From Glandiceps talaboti (lineage: Eukaryota > Hemichordata > Enteropneusta > Spengelidae): a stretch of DNA of 64,000 nt. Made by a program: the position numbers and the translations under genes. The notes beneath the pieces were generated by a model. The model did not search any database. It saw nothing but the letters and a program-made list of their open reading frames with translations, and had not been told where the DNA came from. Each line of letters begins with the position of its first letter. Within the stretch, counting starts at the first letter, position 1. Below are positions 25,163 to 41,053 of this stretch, piece after piece. The stretch covers positions 2,117,501-2,181,500 of the forward strand of contig NC_135566.1 in the NCBI RefSeq assembly GCF_964340395.1, written 5' to 3'.

Positions 25163-25168
25163 AATAAA
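25163..25168 (+). terminator. Candidate distal poly(A) signal AATAAA
   Basis: AATAAA in ACAATAAAAATGTGTAC, followed by GT/T-rich DNA (TGTGTACTTTGTCTG), the usual arrangement of a cleavage and polyadenylation site. Confidence 0.45.
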
Positions 25169-25765
25169 AATGTGTACTTTGTCTGATAAATCAGCAGTGT
25201 GGATTCTTTTCTCTTTATAGTGTGTTGATATTAGCACAACTAATGTCAATGTGGGTGTGTGTAAATGTCAAGTCAAAAGTCACCAGACCGATTGCCTTGG
25301 TGGACGTGGGACATTAGTTTGGTGTAGATGAGAAATTGTGATCACACCATAGGAATGTGATTTAGGCACCGGGACTCAAAAAAGACCGTTGTGTTTGTGT
25401 ACAAATATTTTTTTCCTTATAGTTTACTTTTTTACTTTTTAGTAATATCCTTACAAAGTGTCATGTAATAAAGTAACGAGTTGAAAATCTGGTATGTTTT
25501 TTTCTAAGTCAATTTTAACTTATTTTGGCTTTAATTGTGGATTACTTCTACTGAGCGCCCCCAAGCGGCTGAAATACTTTTTTCTTGACTAAATAAGCGC
25601 ACTGCTCCTCAATGGTCAAAGATCACTTGGTGTTATCTTATCAATGAAGTCCATTCGGCTGAAACTCGTCATCCGATCATGAGTTTAAGCTGTCAATGGT
25701 GGCGCTATAGTAAGGTTACTTGATTCGTCTGAGTTTTTATTCATATGGCCATAGATATATGGGTA

Positions 25766-25889
25766 TCTGCAATTATTGTAGCGTTTGTTATGATTTTGAC
25801 TTTTTCAGCCATTTTTGTGCTTTTTTCGTTCTGTCGTTTAACCGGTTGAACGACAGAACTCAAAATCGATGTTACAATTATTGCAGCTA
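25766..25889. mobile_element. Short palindromic MITE (about 124 bp)
   Basis: The left arm CTGCAATTATTGTAGC and right arm TTACAATTATTGCAG are inverted repeats. The arms continue inward with TTTGTTATGATTTTGA against its approximate complement. The centre holds TTTAACCGGTTGAACGACAG, itself partly palindromic. TA flanks both ends, consistent with a TA target-site duplication. Related by sequence to 15673-16056. Confidence 0.7.
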
Positions 25890-25959
25890 AGTTATGCGTA
25901 ACAGGTTATATTGATTAGGACGCTGGTCGCCTTCTAAATGTGAGCCTTGATTACTCTCT

Positions 25960-26130
25960 CTCTTGATTGGTCACCTGCTGTTTTCGGCAGGTGAATCCGC
26001 ACCTTTGTTCATTATTCAAATGAGCATTTATAAGGCGAGACACACCCCATCCGCGACATTCCAGAACGGGCATCGGGCACCTTGCCGTAGGTATCGTCAC
26101 TGAACTGTCACTAAATTCAGCCAGCGTGTG
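25960..26130 (+). promoter_or_regulatory. Promoter-like region (inverted CCAAT box and TATA box)
   Basis: TTGATTGGTCACC (an inverted CCAAT box) at about 25963 lies some 65 bp upstream of ATTTATAAGG (TATA-like) at about 26026. GC-richer DNA and a GT donor-like TGTGGGGGTAAGAG near 26126 follow. The spacing is typical of a TATA promoter with a short first exon, but no plus-strand gene was found downstream before the lectin. Confidence 0.3.
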
Positions 26131-26500
26131 GGGGTAAGAGTTCAATGCAGTTAGAATTCATTATACTTATGCAATTACTTTTATAAGTCCTGTTTAATGA
26201 ATTTTTGTCATGTGTGCCTTATCATCTTTCTAATTTGAGCTGTTTAAACTTTCGTGTGTTTTTTCTTTTTGTATACTAGTATACTCATTTAGGTTTGTTT
26301 CCTATTGTCTACACGTTGTGTGACTAAAGTCTTATATAGAATATAACACGTCTCTACGCCGCAGTCATTTGGTGACCCCGGTCAAACAAATGTAACCTGA
26401 ACACATCGTATTTTGTGAATCCACAATATAAGGATCCGGAGATGTCAAAGACAAACCACTTTGTATAGTCTGATCTTGTCTATTTACGTGTTATATGTAC

Positions 26501-26674
26501 CAAGGTGATACATGAACATTGACAAATATTGCCCTGTATCGAGTTGACCTGATCTGTTGTCATCACCATCCGTCTCTCTACAGTCATGTAGAACACATCA
26601 TCACACAGTCTATACGATGCCAGACTAGCGGCCATGTCTCCCACTGGAAGTGAAATGTTCTCCAACAGAGATAT
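26501..26674 (-). CDS. Orphan exon-like ORF (58 codons), unidentified
   Basis: On the minus strand a pyrimidine tract and acceptor (CTCTCTTTTCTCCAG) precede an open segment of exactly 58 codons. It ends at TTG|GTACATATAAC, a possible donor. The peptide begins ISLLENISLPVGDMAASLAS and later has YRLCDDVFYMTVERRMVM. Its composition is like folded protein rather than random DNA. I do not recognise the family, and no companion exon could be linked. It may belong to an otherwise lost gene, a pseudogene or a missed small gene. Confidence 0.35.
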
Positions 26675-27590
26675 CTGGAGAAAAGAGAGAAGGAAAGGTC
26701 TGTAGTATTTATTTTTTTAATTAATTTATTTTTTTAATTTTTAATTAAAAGACGTAAACAAGTTGATGTATACGTATTTGACACTGGTTTAGAATGAAAC
26801 GTAGTATTGATTATTCAGTTCGTATTAAACACAGAACTGCCCTATACGAAGAGGATTATGGCTAATCTATGCAAATGCGGGAAATTCAAACTGCTGTACA
26901 GAGCACGAGCTTCTGGGTCTTGTTTTCAGCCCTTTTTCTGTGCTCCGAGAAACACACAGGTCATGTCTCATGCATAAATTGTTTGTGAATGTCGTAGGAT
27001 GGTAACTTGATACACAAATTAGTTTAAAATTAATCTGTTTGTTTCATAGAATAAAAAAACTTTCAAAATGAGACAAATTCCCCTGCAGACGGCTGTTTAG
27101 ATTGTGTGTCACTCAGGATTATTCAAATAAGCGGCGTTTGCATGTGAAAAATCCAGCTAGGGAATGTTTGTATTTTGGTGATTACTTGCCAGTGAGTTAT
27201 CACAAGTTCTCCACCTCCAAACATACAGTCAGTCATATGCAAAATAGGGTCCCAGGCACAGGCAGTCGTGCCTTTAAGTATTTTTAGCTTTAAAAAGATA
27301 AACAATTTTAATTGTATCTTATCAGTCACACATTCGTTTCCCTTATAGAAATGAACACCACCTGCACTAGCTGCAACTGGGACATTCTTTCATCAATTAA
27401 CCAATTTAAAGATATATTCACTTAAAATTAGTCAATTACTCATTTAAAAAAAGACATAATTGTATCTGTTAATTAGTGGTCAATTTTACACAAGTTCTAT
27501 TATAGTGCCCGCATTCAATGTTGACACTATCTTGATTACAAGGTACCAATAGAACCCACTTGTGTAATCTACCACATGCAATAACAATAG
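26675..27590. other. Intergenic DNA, nothing recognised
   Basis: AT-rich DNA with no conserved ORF, repeat unit or RNA gene that I could identify, between the orphan exon and the 47-bp minisatellite. Confidence 0.5.
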
Positions 27591-27595
27591 TTTTA

Positions 27596-28445
27596 TTAGT
27601 TTGTGTTCATCTTAGTTTGCCTATAGTTTGATTTCCGTAGTAGTAGTTTGTGTCTATCTTAGCTTGTCTATAGCTTGATTTCCACAGTAGTAGTTTGTGT
27701 CTATCTTAGCTTGCCTATAGCTTGATTTCCACAGTAGTAGTTTGTGTCCATCTTAGCTTGCCTATAGCTTGATTTCCACAGTAGTAGTTTGTGTCTATCT
27801 TAGCTTGCCTATAGCTTGATTTCCACAGTAGTAGTTTGTGTCTATCTTAGCTTGCCTATAGCTTGATTTCCATAGTAGTAGTCTGTGTCTATCTTAGCTT
27901 GTCTATAGCTTGATTTCCATAGTAGTAGTTTGTGTATATCTTAGCTTGTCTATAGCTTGATTTCCACAGTAGTAGTTTGTGTCTATCTTAGCTTGCCTAT
28001 AGTTTGATTTCCATAGTAGTAGTTTGTGTCTATCTTAGCTTGCCTATAGCTTGATTTCCACAGTAGTAGTTTGTGTCTATCTTAGCTTGCCTATAGCTTG
28101 ATTTCCATAGTAGTAGTTTGTGTCTATCTTAGCTTGCCTATAGCTTGATTTCCATAGTAGTAGTTTGTGTCTATCTTAGCTTGCCTATAGCTTGATTTCC
28201 ACAGTAGTAGTTTGTGTCTATCTTAGCTTGCCTATAGCTTGATTTCCATAGTAGTAGTTTGTGTCTATCTTAGTTTGCCTATAGCTTGATTTCCGTAGTA
28301 GTAGTTTGTGTCTATCTTAGCTTGTCTATAGTTTGATTTCTGTAGTAGTAGTTAGTGTCTATCTTAGTTTGCCTATAGTTTGATTTCTGTAGTAGTAGTT
28401 TGTGTCTATCTTAGCTTGCCTATAGCTTGATTTCTGTAGTGTTAC
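27596..28445 (+). repeat. 47-bp minisatellite, about 18 copies
   Basis: Unit of 47 bp with TTTGTGTCTATCTTAGCTTG, then CCTATAGCTTGATTTCC and a CAGTAGTAG or variant. Units differ by a few recurrent substitutions (CACAG, CATAG, CGTAG, TGTAG before TAGTAG). The outermost units are the most diverged and the middle most homogeneous. Confidence 0.97.
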
Positions 28446-28650
28446 TAGTACTATAGTTCTCTGATACTAATATATCATTAGTTTGGACGGAAGTACACCC
28501 CAGGGAAAGACGAGGGATCGGAATAATTCAAACTACTGTATGTACCGTAATAGTCCGACCGTCGTCACTTCTGTCCTCCAACGTCCTGGTAGAATGTTTT
28601 CTTTTTCTAACACACGTCATCTTGTTTCGTAATTTATGATCTGAAACGTC

Positions 28651-28731
28651 GAATAGAATAGAATAGAATAGAATAGAATAGAATAGAATAGAATAGAATA
28701 GAATAGAATAGAATAGAATAGAATAGAATAT
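28651..28731 (+). repeat. (GAATA)n pentamer array
   Basis: About 16 uninterrupted GAATA pentamers. Confidence 0.98.
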
Positions 28732-28751
28732 TAATGGAAGGGAAGGGAACG

Positions 28752-28822
28752 GTACAGTACAGTACAGTACAGTACAGTACAGTACAGTACAGTACAGTAC
28801 AGTACAGTACAGTACAGTACAG
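28752..28822 (+). repeat. (GTACA)n pentamer array
   Basis: About 14 uninterrupted GTACA pentamers, only 20 bp from the end of the GAATA array. The intervening GGAAGGGAACG looks like an intermediate between the two units. Confidence 0.98.
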
Positions 28823-29104
28823 TCAAAAGTATGCGAGAATCAGTTGTTTTAGTGATCTATTCAGTCCAGGAAGATAACAATGAACTCGTCCTCAGAAATG
28901 GTAATACTATATCACTAGTAGTAAAATATTCCAAATTCAAGATATAATTTTCAACACTCAACACTATTTTTGGCAAATAGCCTCTCATTCACTCTCACTG
29001 CATTCAGAACACCATCGTCGCAAACCAAGGCCTCTTTTGTGGCACCATCCACGTATGCAGAAAAAAATTGTACCCTGGCTTGCGATAATACCGAATGAAA
29101 ACAT

Positions 29105-29430
29105 TTGTGTGGTTCCGATTACGCTCAATTTTAGAATAGATGGGGTAGGTAGATTTTGTTTCATGTGTGAGTCACGGTGTGGTTCAGGTAGTTATGTTTT
29201 CCGTTGTTTTCCATATGGTCTCTGTGTTATTAGTTTCTTCTCATCAGATGTACCGTCATTATAGATTGGAAGAACAGTTTTATGTTGTCTTTTTAAGTTG
29301 ATGTCAGTTTCTGCATCAACTATTTCTTGCGAGACTTCAAATTTTTCGAGTTTTTTTTTCTTGAATACGTGAAAAGAAAGGTTAGGATTGGCGTAAAAAA
29401 GTAGCTGGGATCGGGTAATCGGAACCATAT
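29105..29430 (-). mobile_element. Inverted-repeat transposon family, copy B
   Basis: One end reads GTGGTTCCGATTACGC at about 29107 and the other GGGTAATCGGAACC at about 29414-29427, an inverted pair. Read on the minus strand the interior aligns with copy A (13108-13420) along about 300 bp. The minus strand keeps a 78-codon ORF with SQEIVDAETDINLKRQHKTV, which is closed by stops or shifts in copy A. This leaves open an ancestral coding function, but I do not recognise the peptide. Confidence 0.8.
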
Positions 29431-29904
29431 GTCAACACACGATGATATTATTTTCACTATATTTGGTACTATCAATTAAATGCTTTATTTGCTGTTCATA
29501 TGCGGGTAGGTTTGTCGGTAAATATTTAAAAAAAACCCTCAAGTATCTAAAGCTGCACGTATGAGTCATACCAGAGTATAAACGAATAACATATTAAATT
29601 GATAATATTTAATTTTCATTTTGCCATTTTTACAATATGCCATATACATTTCACAATTGTTGTAGATTAAAGGTGCAAACAGAAAATAAATCGACAGAAA
29701 AGGGAATTTTACATGACATAGCATTGGGTTGTTTTCTGTGTTTGTTCTTCCCCGGTCTGCCTGATAGGTTGAGAGGAAATTGAAGGACGACAATGTATTT
29801 AATGGATGGAACCTTATATTAAATGGCGTCCGCTGTAAGATATGCTATCACGTGGAACGGTTCAATCATTATGATTGGTTGAATTACCACTCTACTCGTC
29901 GCTG
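29431..29904. other. Spacer, nothing recognised
   Basis: AT-rich DNA between the copy B element and the large minisatellite. No supported gene or repeat. Confidence 0.5.
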
Positions 29905-29907
29905 ATG

Positions 29908-32380
29908 TCTAGCTGTGGTATTGTATTCTATAAGATATGCCTAGTATAAGATTATGTATCTATGAATAGCTGTGGTATTGTGTTCTATAAGATATGCCTA
30001 GTATAAGATTATGTATCTATGAATAGATGTGGTATTGTATTCTATAAGATATGCCTAGTATAAGATGTGTCTATGAATAGCTGTGGTATTGTGTTCTATA
30101 AGATATGCCTAGTATAAGATTATGTATCTATGAATAGCTGTGGTATTGTGTTCTATAAGATATGCCTAGTATAAGATGTGTCTATGAATAGCTGTGGTAT
30201 TGTGTTCTATAAGATATGCCTAGTATAAGATGTGTCTATGAATAGATGTGGTATTGTATTCTATAAGATATGCCTAGTATAAGATTATGTATCTATGAAT
30301 AGATGTGGTATTGTGTTCTATAAGATATGCCTAGTATAAGATGTGTCTATGAATAGATGTGGTATTGTATTCTATAAGATATGCCTAGTATAAGATTATG
30401 TATCTATGAAAAGATGTGGTATTGTATTCTATAAGATATGCCTAGTATAAGATGTGTCTATGAATAGCTGTGGTATTGTATTCTATAAGATATGCCTAGT
30501 ATAAGATGTGTCTATGAATAGCCGTGGTATTGTATTCTATAAGATATGCCTAGTATAAGATGTGTCTATGAATAGCTGTGGTATTGTATTCTATAAGATA
30601 TGCCTAGTATAAGATGTGTCTATGAATAGCTGTGGTATTGTATTCTATAAGATATGCCTAGTATAAGATGTGTCTATGAATAGCTGTGGTATTGTATTCT
30701 ATTAGATATGCCTAGTATAAGATGATGTATCTATGAATAGTTGTGGTATTGTATTCTATAAGATATGCCTAGTATAAGATTATGTATCTATGAATAGCTG
30801 TGGTATTGTATTCTATTAGATATGCCTAGTATAAGATGATGTATCTATGAATAGCTGTGGTATTGTATTCTATAAGATATGCCTAGTATAAGATTATGTA
30901 TCTATGAATAGATGTGGTATTGTATTCTATAAGATATGCCTAGTATAAGATTATGTATCTATGAATAGATGTGGTATTGTATTCTATAAGATATGCCTAG
31001 TATAAGATTATGTATCTATGAATAGCTGTGGTATTGTATTCTATAAGATATGCCTAGTATGGGATTATGTATCTATGAATAGATGTGGTATTGTATTCTA
31101 TAAGATATGCCTAGTATAAGATTATGTATCTATGAATAGATGTGGTATTGTATTCTATAAGATATGCCTAGTATAAGATTATGTATCTATGAATAGATGT
31201 GGTATTGTATTCTATAAGATATGCCTAGTATAAGATGTGTCTATGAATAGCTGTGGTATTGTGTTCTATAAGATATGCCTAGTATAAGATTATGTATCTA
31301 TGAATAGCCGTGGTATTGTATTCTATAAGATATGCCTAGTATAAGATGTGTCTATGAATAGCTGTGGTATTGTATTCTATAAGATATGCCTAGTATAAGA
31401 TTATGTATCTATGAATAGATGTGGTATTGTATTCTATAAGATATGCCTAGTATAAGATTATGTATCTATGAATAGATGTGGTATTGTATTCTATAAGATA
31501 TGCCTAGTATAAGATTATGTATCTATGAATAGCTGTGGTATTGTATTCTATTAGATATGCCTAGTATAAGATGATGTATCTATGAATAGCTGTGGTATTG
31601 TATTCTATAAGATATGCCTAGTATGGGATTATGTATCTATGAATAGATGTGGTATTGTATTCTATAAGATATGCCTAGTATAAGATTATGTATCTATGAA
31701 TAGCTGTGGTATTGTATTCTATAAGATATGCCTAGTATAAGATTATGTATCTATGAATAGCCGTGGTATTGTATTCTATAAGATATGCCTAGTATAAGAT
31801 GTGTCTATGAATAGATGTGGTATTGTATTCTATAAGATATGCCTAGTATAAGATTATGTATCTATGAATAGCCGTGGTATTGTATTCTATAAGATATGCC
31901 TAGTATAAGATGTGTCTATGAATAGATGTGGTATTGTATTCTATAAGATATGCCTAGTATAAGATTATGTATCTATGAATAGCCGTGGTATTGTATTCTA
32001 TAAGATATGCCTAGTATAAGATGTGTCTATGAATAGCTGTGGTATTGTATTCTATAAGATATGTCTAGTATAAGATTATGTATCTATGAATAGATGTGGT
32101 ATTGTATTCTATTAGATATGCCTAGTATAAGATTATGTATCTATGAATAGATGTGGTATTGTATTCTATTAGATATGCCTAGTATAAGATTATGTATCTA
32201 TGAATAGATGTGGTATTGTATTCTATTAGATATGCCTAGTATAAGATTATGTATCTATGAATAGATGTGGTATTGTATTCTATTAGATATGCCTAATATA
32301 ATATGTGTCTATAAACTAGCTGTGGTATTGTATTCTATAAGATATGCCTAGTATAATATGTGTCTATAAACTAGCTGTGA
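29908..32380 (+). repeat. Large 54/57-bp minisatellite, about 44 copies
   Basis: Units share TGTGGTATTGTATTCTATAA, then GATATGCCTAGTATAAGAT, and end TCTATGAATAG. A 57-bp form has TATGTATC where a 54-bp form has GTGTC, and a third form (ATTAGAT with GATGATGTATC) is a linked double variant. Other variants: GTGTTC for GTATTC, and GCTGTGG, GATGTGG or GCCGTGG at the unit start. The variants are arranged in runs and repeating patterns rather than at random. All six frames contain stops. Confidence 0.98.
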
Positions 32381-33896
32381 TATATTTTGGGAACATGTTG
32401 TTGTAGTAGAGTTTTGTGCTTTTGATTCGTTTGGTTTTGGCCATAAACGAAGTCAAGTGACGGTAAGATGTGTGATCGTTCCTAGTCCAGCTTTCAGACG
32501 GAATAAGTCGCGACTCAATTCTCATATTGTCCCTTTTCCTTCTCAGAATCAAGTCCCTACTTACTTAGCAGGAAGAGTAGTAATGGTTCTGTACTAAACG
32601 ATGATTAAATGGTAAATGGGGAGGGTTTTTGACTGAAACGAATATGTATATAATCTAAAATTGATTTAAAAGTCTACAAAAGTGAGCTTTTTTTTCCACA
32701 TCTCACTTGTCTGAGTTCACATCAAGGCCTTGAGTTCTATAGTCGAGATCCTGACGACTGTGATCCGATTTTACACTACGTTATAACGAACTAGACTATG
32801 AGTTCTACTCGGAGTTCCTTTAATCCATACTCAGGTCTACAGTATCTCTTTATCTACGTGGGGAGAAGACATGTCGAAACCCCATAGCGTATATTTCCAG
32901 AGCTATATCTACACTAAATATGCTTCGAATAAAATGCCCATTTTGTACTTGGTTGGTATTTCAGGCTGCACCACGTCTCTGCGTATATCAGATTACATGA
33001 CAGGATTGTATAGATTGAAACGTATTTAGAATTACTCATTATCATCGATATTATTTCTTCCAGACCTCTTGCAAATTTCATATTTTGATCGAGACGTACA
33101 GTAAGGAGTTGCATGGTAGTCTTTCGTTACCAGCATATGACGTTTAATGAATTAATATGCACAATTTTCGAATTTTGACAAATGTATATAGCAAATGTAT
33201 ATTTGGTTTATTCGGTACTTTGGCCACTGGCCTTGGGTACGAATGTATAAAGATATAACAAATGGAGACTAGAAGAGTTACAGAAAATAAATAAATAAAG
33301 AACATCAAGACAAAAGAACGAAACAAATCAATATGGTAGTAATAGCTATGTCATCTTGGTATGTTATTCCCCAGACCACTAACGAATCTTTTTAGTAGTC
33401 TGAGGCTAGTCATTATCGACTGGGATTTTGAATGCCTTTAAAGAAACCGCACAGACAGAAATGATCCAATTAAAGAACACTATATAGAAAGGACTACCTA
33501 CATTTTGTACGATCATATTTTACTTACCAAAAAACGGTAGAGACAATGCGTGTTTGGGACCACTAAATGATCACATACGATGCTTCAGTGCCGCAAACCT
33601 TCGATCACTCTGTTCTGTGAACACCAACTGCGTTTTGTATGCCACAACCTGGTATTTAGGGTTAATTGATATTTAAATAACCTGACTAATATCATATGTT
33701 GGAGTGAAGTAAAACAACAGTTGAAACTGCTGGCAAGTAATTTTAGACGTTAATTAGGGTGCATTTGACCAGACGGTGTTTTTGTTTAGTGTAATGGCGA
33801 TCCCAACTAAGCAATCATAACACGATGGAATATTGACTTGATGTATTTCGTTCCTTCACTTGAGAGCCGTTGCCGCCTATATTCTGACGTCGTTAT
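32381..33896. other. Intergenic DNA, nothing recognised
   Basis: Single-copy looking DNA of mixed composition between the minisatellite and the ATGT array. Short ORFs only, none with conserved character. Confidence 0.5.
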
Positions 33897-34035
33897 TTGT
33901 ATGTATGTATGTATGTATGTATGTATGTATGTATGTATGTATGTATGTATGTATGTATGTATGTATGTATGTATGTATGTATGTATGTATGCATGCATGC
34001 ATGCATGTATGTATGTATGTATGTATGTATGTATG

Positions 34036-34090
<55 letters not shown>

Positions 34091-34112
34091 TGCGTGTGTG
34101 TCACAGAGACAG
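33897..34112 (+). repeat. (ATGT)n array grading into (GT)n
   Basis: ATGT tetramers to about 34034, with a short ATGC-variant block at about 33989-34006, then GT dinucleotides to about 34100 with one GGTG break and a GCGTGCGTG end. Confidence 0.97.
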
Positions 34113-34166
34113 TGACACATATATACTACTATACTAGAGTGGGCAGAGAACGTCAGTGTGTCTGGA

Positions 34167-34174
34167 TGTGTGTA

Positions 34175-34235
<61 letters not shown>
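34167..34235 (+). repeat. (GT)n microsatellite
   Basis: Over 30 GT dinucleotides after GTGTATGC. Confidence 0.97.
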
Positions 34236-34835
34236 ACTGTGCTGTGTTGTGTACACGTCTTCAGTTACGTAAAAGCAGCAGTGTTAGCGTCTTTACATTT
34301 TAGGTGGACATGTTAACTATTCTATAGTTGGAAATGTGTGATTTGAGGTTAAAAAATATAGAACTCAAAAGGTACCTTGTTGATAGTCTGAAACTTAGTG
34401 GACTGTGCTTATATTAGGGTTGTCCAGATGGCGAATTATTCAAAACATGAACTTATTTATGCAAAACGAATGGGGAGCAGCAATCAAAAGTTTTGCCTTT
34501 TGTCCTTATGAAATTCATTTAGTTTGATTTGGACTGCTCTATTCACCAGCCTTGCTCTAGGGACCTACAGAAGTATACACGTTGGAACGCTTTGAACTAC
34601 GTGACACGACATAAAACGATATACCATGCAAAATATTTCATATGACTATATTTACAACAAAAAATAATAAGTTATTTTTGTAAAATTTAATATGCAAACA
34701 ATATGACATTTTACGAAGAAAAGATAGCATGGTTTTTCTGCCTTGGTCATCAATCATAGCCCCCACACACCCACACACATTCCCTGGTAAATGGAATAAA
34801 TATTCGATTCACATCCATACTCAGTTATACGAATC
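34236..34835. promoter_or_regulatory. Upstream region of the WSC/C-type lectin gene
   Basis: The 600 bases before the lectin start codon have no ORF of note. They presumably contain the promoter and 5' UTR. No clear TATA box at a fixed distance; the transcription start is not assignable. Confidence 0.35.
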
Positions 34836-40051
<5,216 letters not shown>

Positions 40052-40667
40052 CAATCCCATAACCTACTTGGTAAGTTTTAGTTGACATTTTTCTTGCTTT
40101 TGGTCACTCAAAAGTAAAATGTTTGCATACGCCAGCAATGTACACAATATTATAGAACATTGCCCGTCAAGTTGTGATGAAATAATTCGTTCATAAAGAA
40201 ACGTTTCTGGGATGTATCTAAAGACTGGAAGAGAGTAAATGTTCAAGAAATATACTTTTTAGATTCATGCATATTTCTGTGGCCGATATTGACGTGAGCT
40301 CTCATGTGTGAGCAATCATCACAAGTCAAATATAAAGTACCAACCATTTCATTTATTAATCAATGTAATCATAATTTCATTACTTTTATTGTTTCAGGTA
40401 TGGCTATGGACATGATTTGGTTTCAACCCATTCAACAACCTTCCTGCTTGCTTAGAACAAGTCTTTAAATTTACTAATATTCTGAGAACAGTTTTGTGAA
40501 ATGCATGCTTAAAAACGTTAAGTTTGATGTAGCCTATGTATGGCTGTGAAAATTACCAAGACGAGCTAGCTTCAGATAAACAGTAGTCTATTTTAAAATG
40601 CTTCTTATTAAACTCTATGTTGTAGACTGTGATGTTTTAAAACTACCTTCTATGCAAAGCAAATAAA
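40052..40667 (+). terminator. Lectin 3' UTR with intron and poly(A) signal
   Basis: After the stop codon, TTGGTAAGTTTTAG at about 40068 and TTGTTTCAGGTATGG at about 40397 look like a donor and acceptor, so the 3' UTR probably contains an intron. AATAAA at 40662-40667 is the first good poly(A) signal. Confidence 0.5.
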
Positions 40668-41018
40668 CTGATCATACTTTAGGATACTGTGTGTGTGTGG
40701 TTTGATTACTTCCATCAACGTGAAGGGGGATGCCCTTTAGGGACCGGTCAGTTTCTTTGGCCGGGGGGGGGGGCGGTGGGGTGGATTAGTCACCCTGTTT
40801 TCAAAATTGGCAGTAGGAGGTCATCCTGTTTTGAAAATTATGGATGTGGGGGAGGGGGGTTCATTGTGTTTTGGATTTTGATGGATGGAACAATCCATGA
40901 ATCTACAGTGGCATGACCTTGTCTGAACTGTGGATTTTTTCTTCTCCACATTTTTTAAATATTACTTCGCCTGCAGTGGCACTCAAACATAACTTTACAT
41001 ATACATATACACATACAC

Positions 41019-41053
<35 letters not shown>

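Larger units (their letters stand above)
20250..25168 (+). other. Probable MNT 3' UTR and downstream DNA
   Basis: After the stop codon there is no further coding exon on the plus strand. The region is AT-rich and contains: GAATATTC palindromic repeats (20.25-20.7 kb); a CA array (21.14-21.21 kb); a CCCA array (21.56-21.59 kb); a 42-bp repeat (23.52-23.66 kb); a 29/31-bp repeat (23.94-24.12 kb); and a G-rich triplet repeat at 24.98 kb. AATAAA hexamers at 23150 and 25163 are the best poly(A) signals, the second followed by GT-rich DNA. The true UTR length is not determinable here. Confidence 0.5.

Noticed and set aside
27596-32380. Possible CRISPR array because of regular direct repeats
   Set aside because: Units are contiguous with no unique spacers, and the genome is eukaryotic; these are minisatellites.
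33807-34303. Several 63-147 codon ORFs over ATGT/GT arrays
   Set aside because: Microsatellite translations without flanking coding signal.
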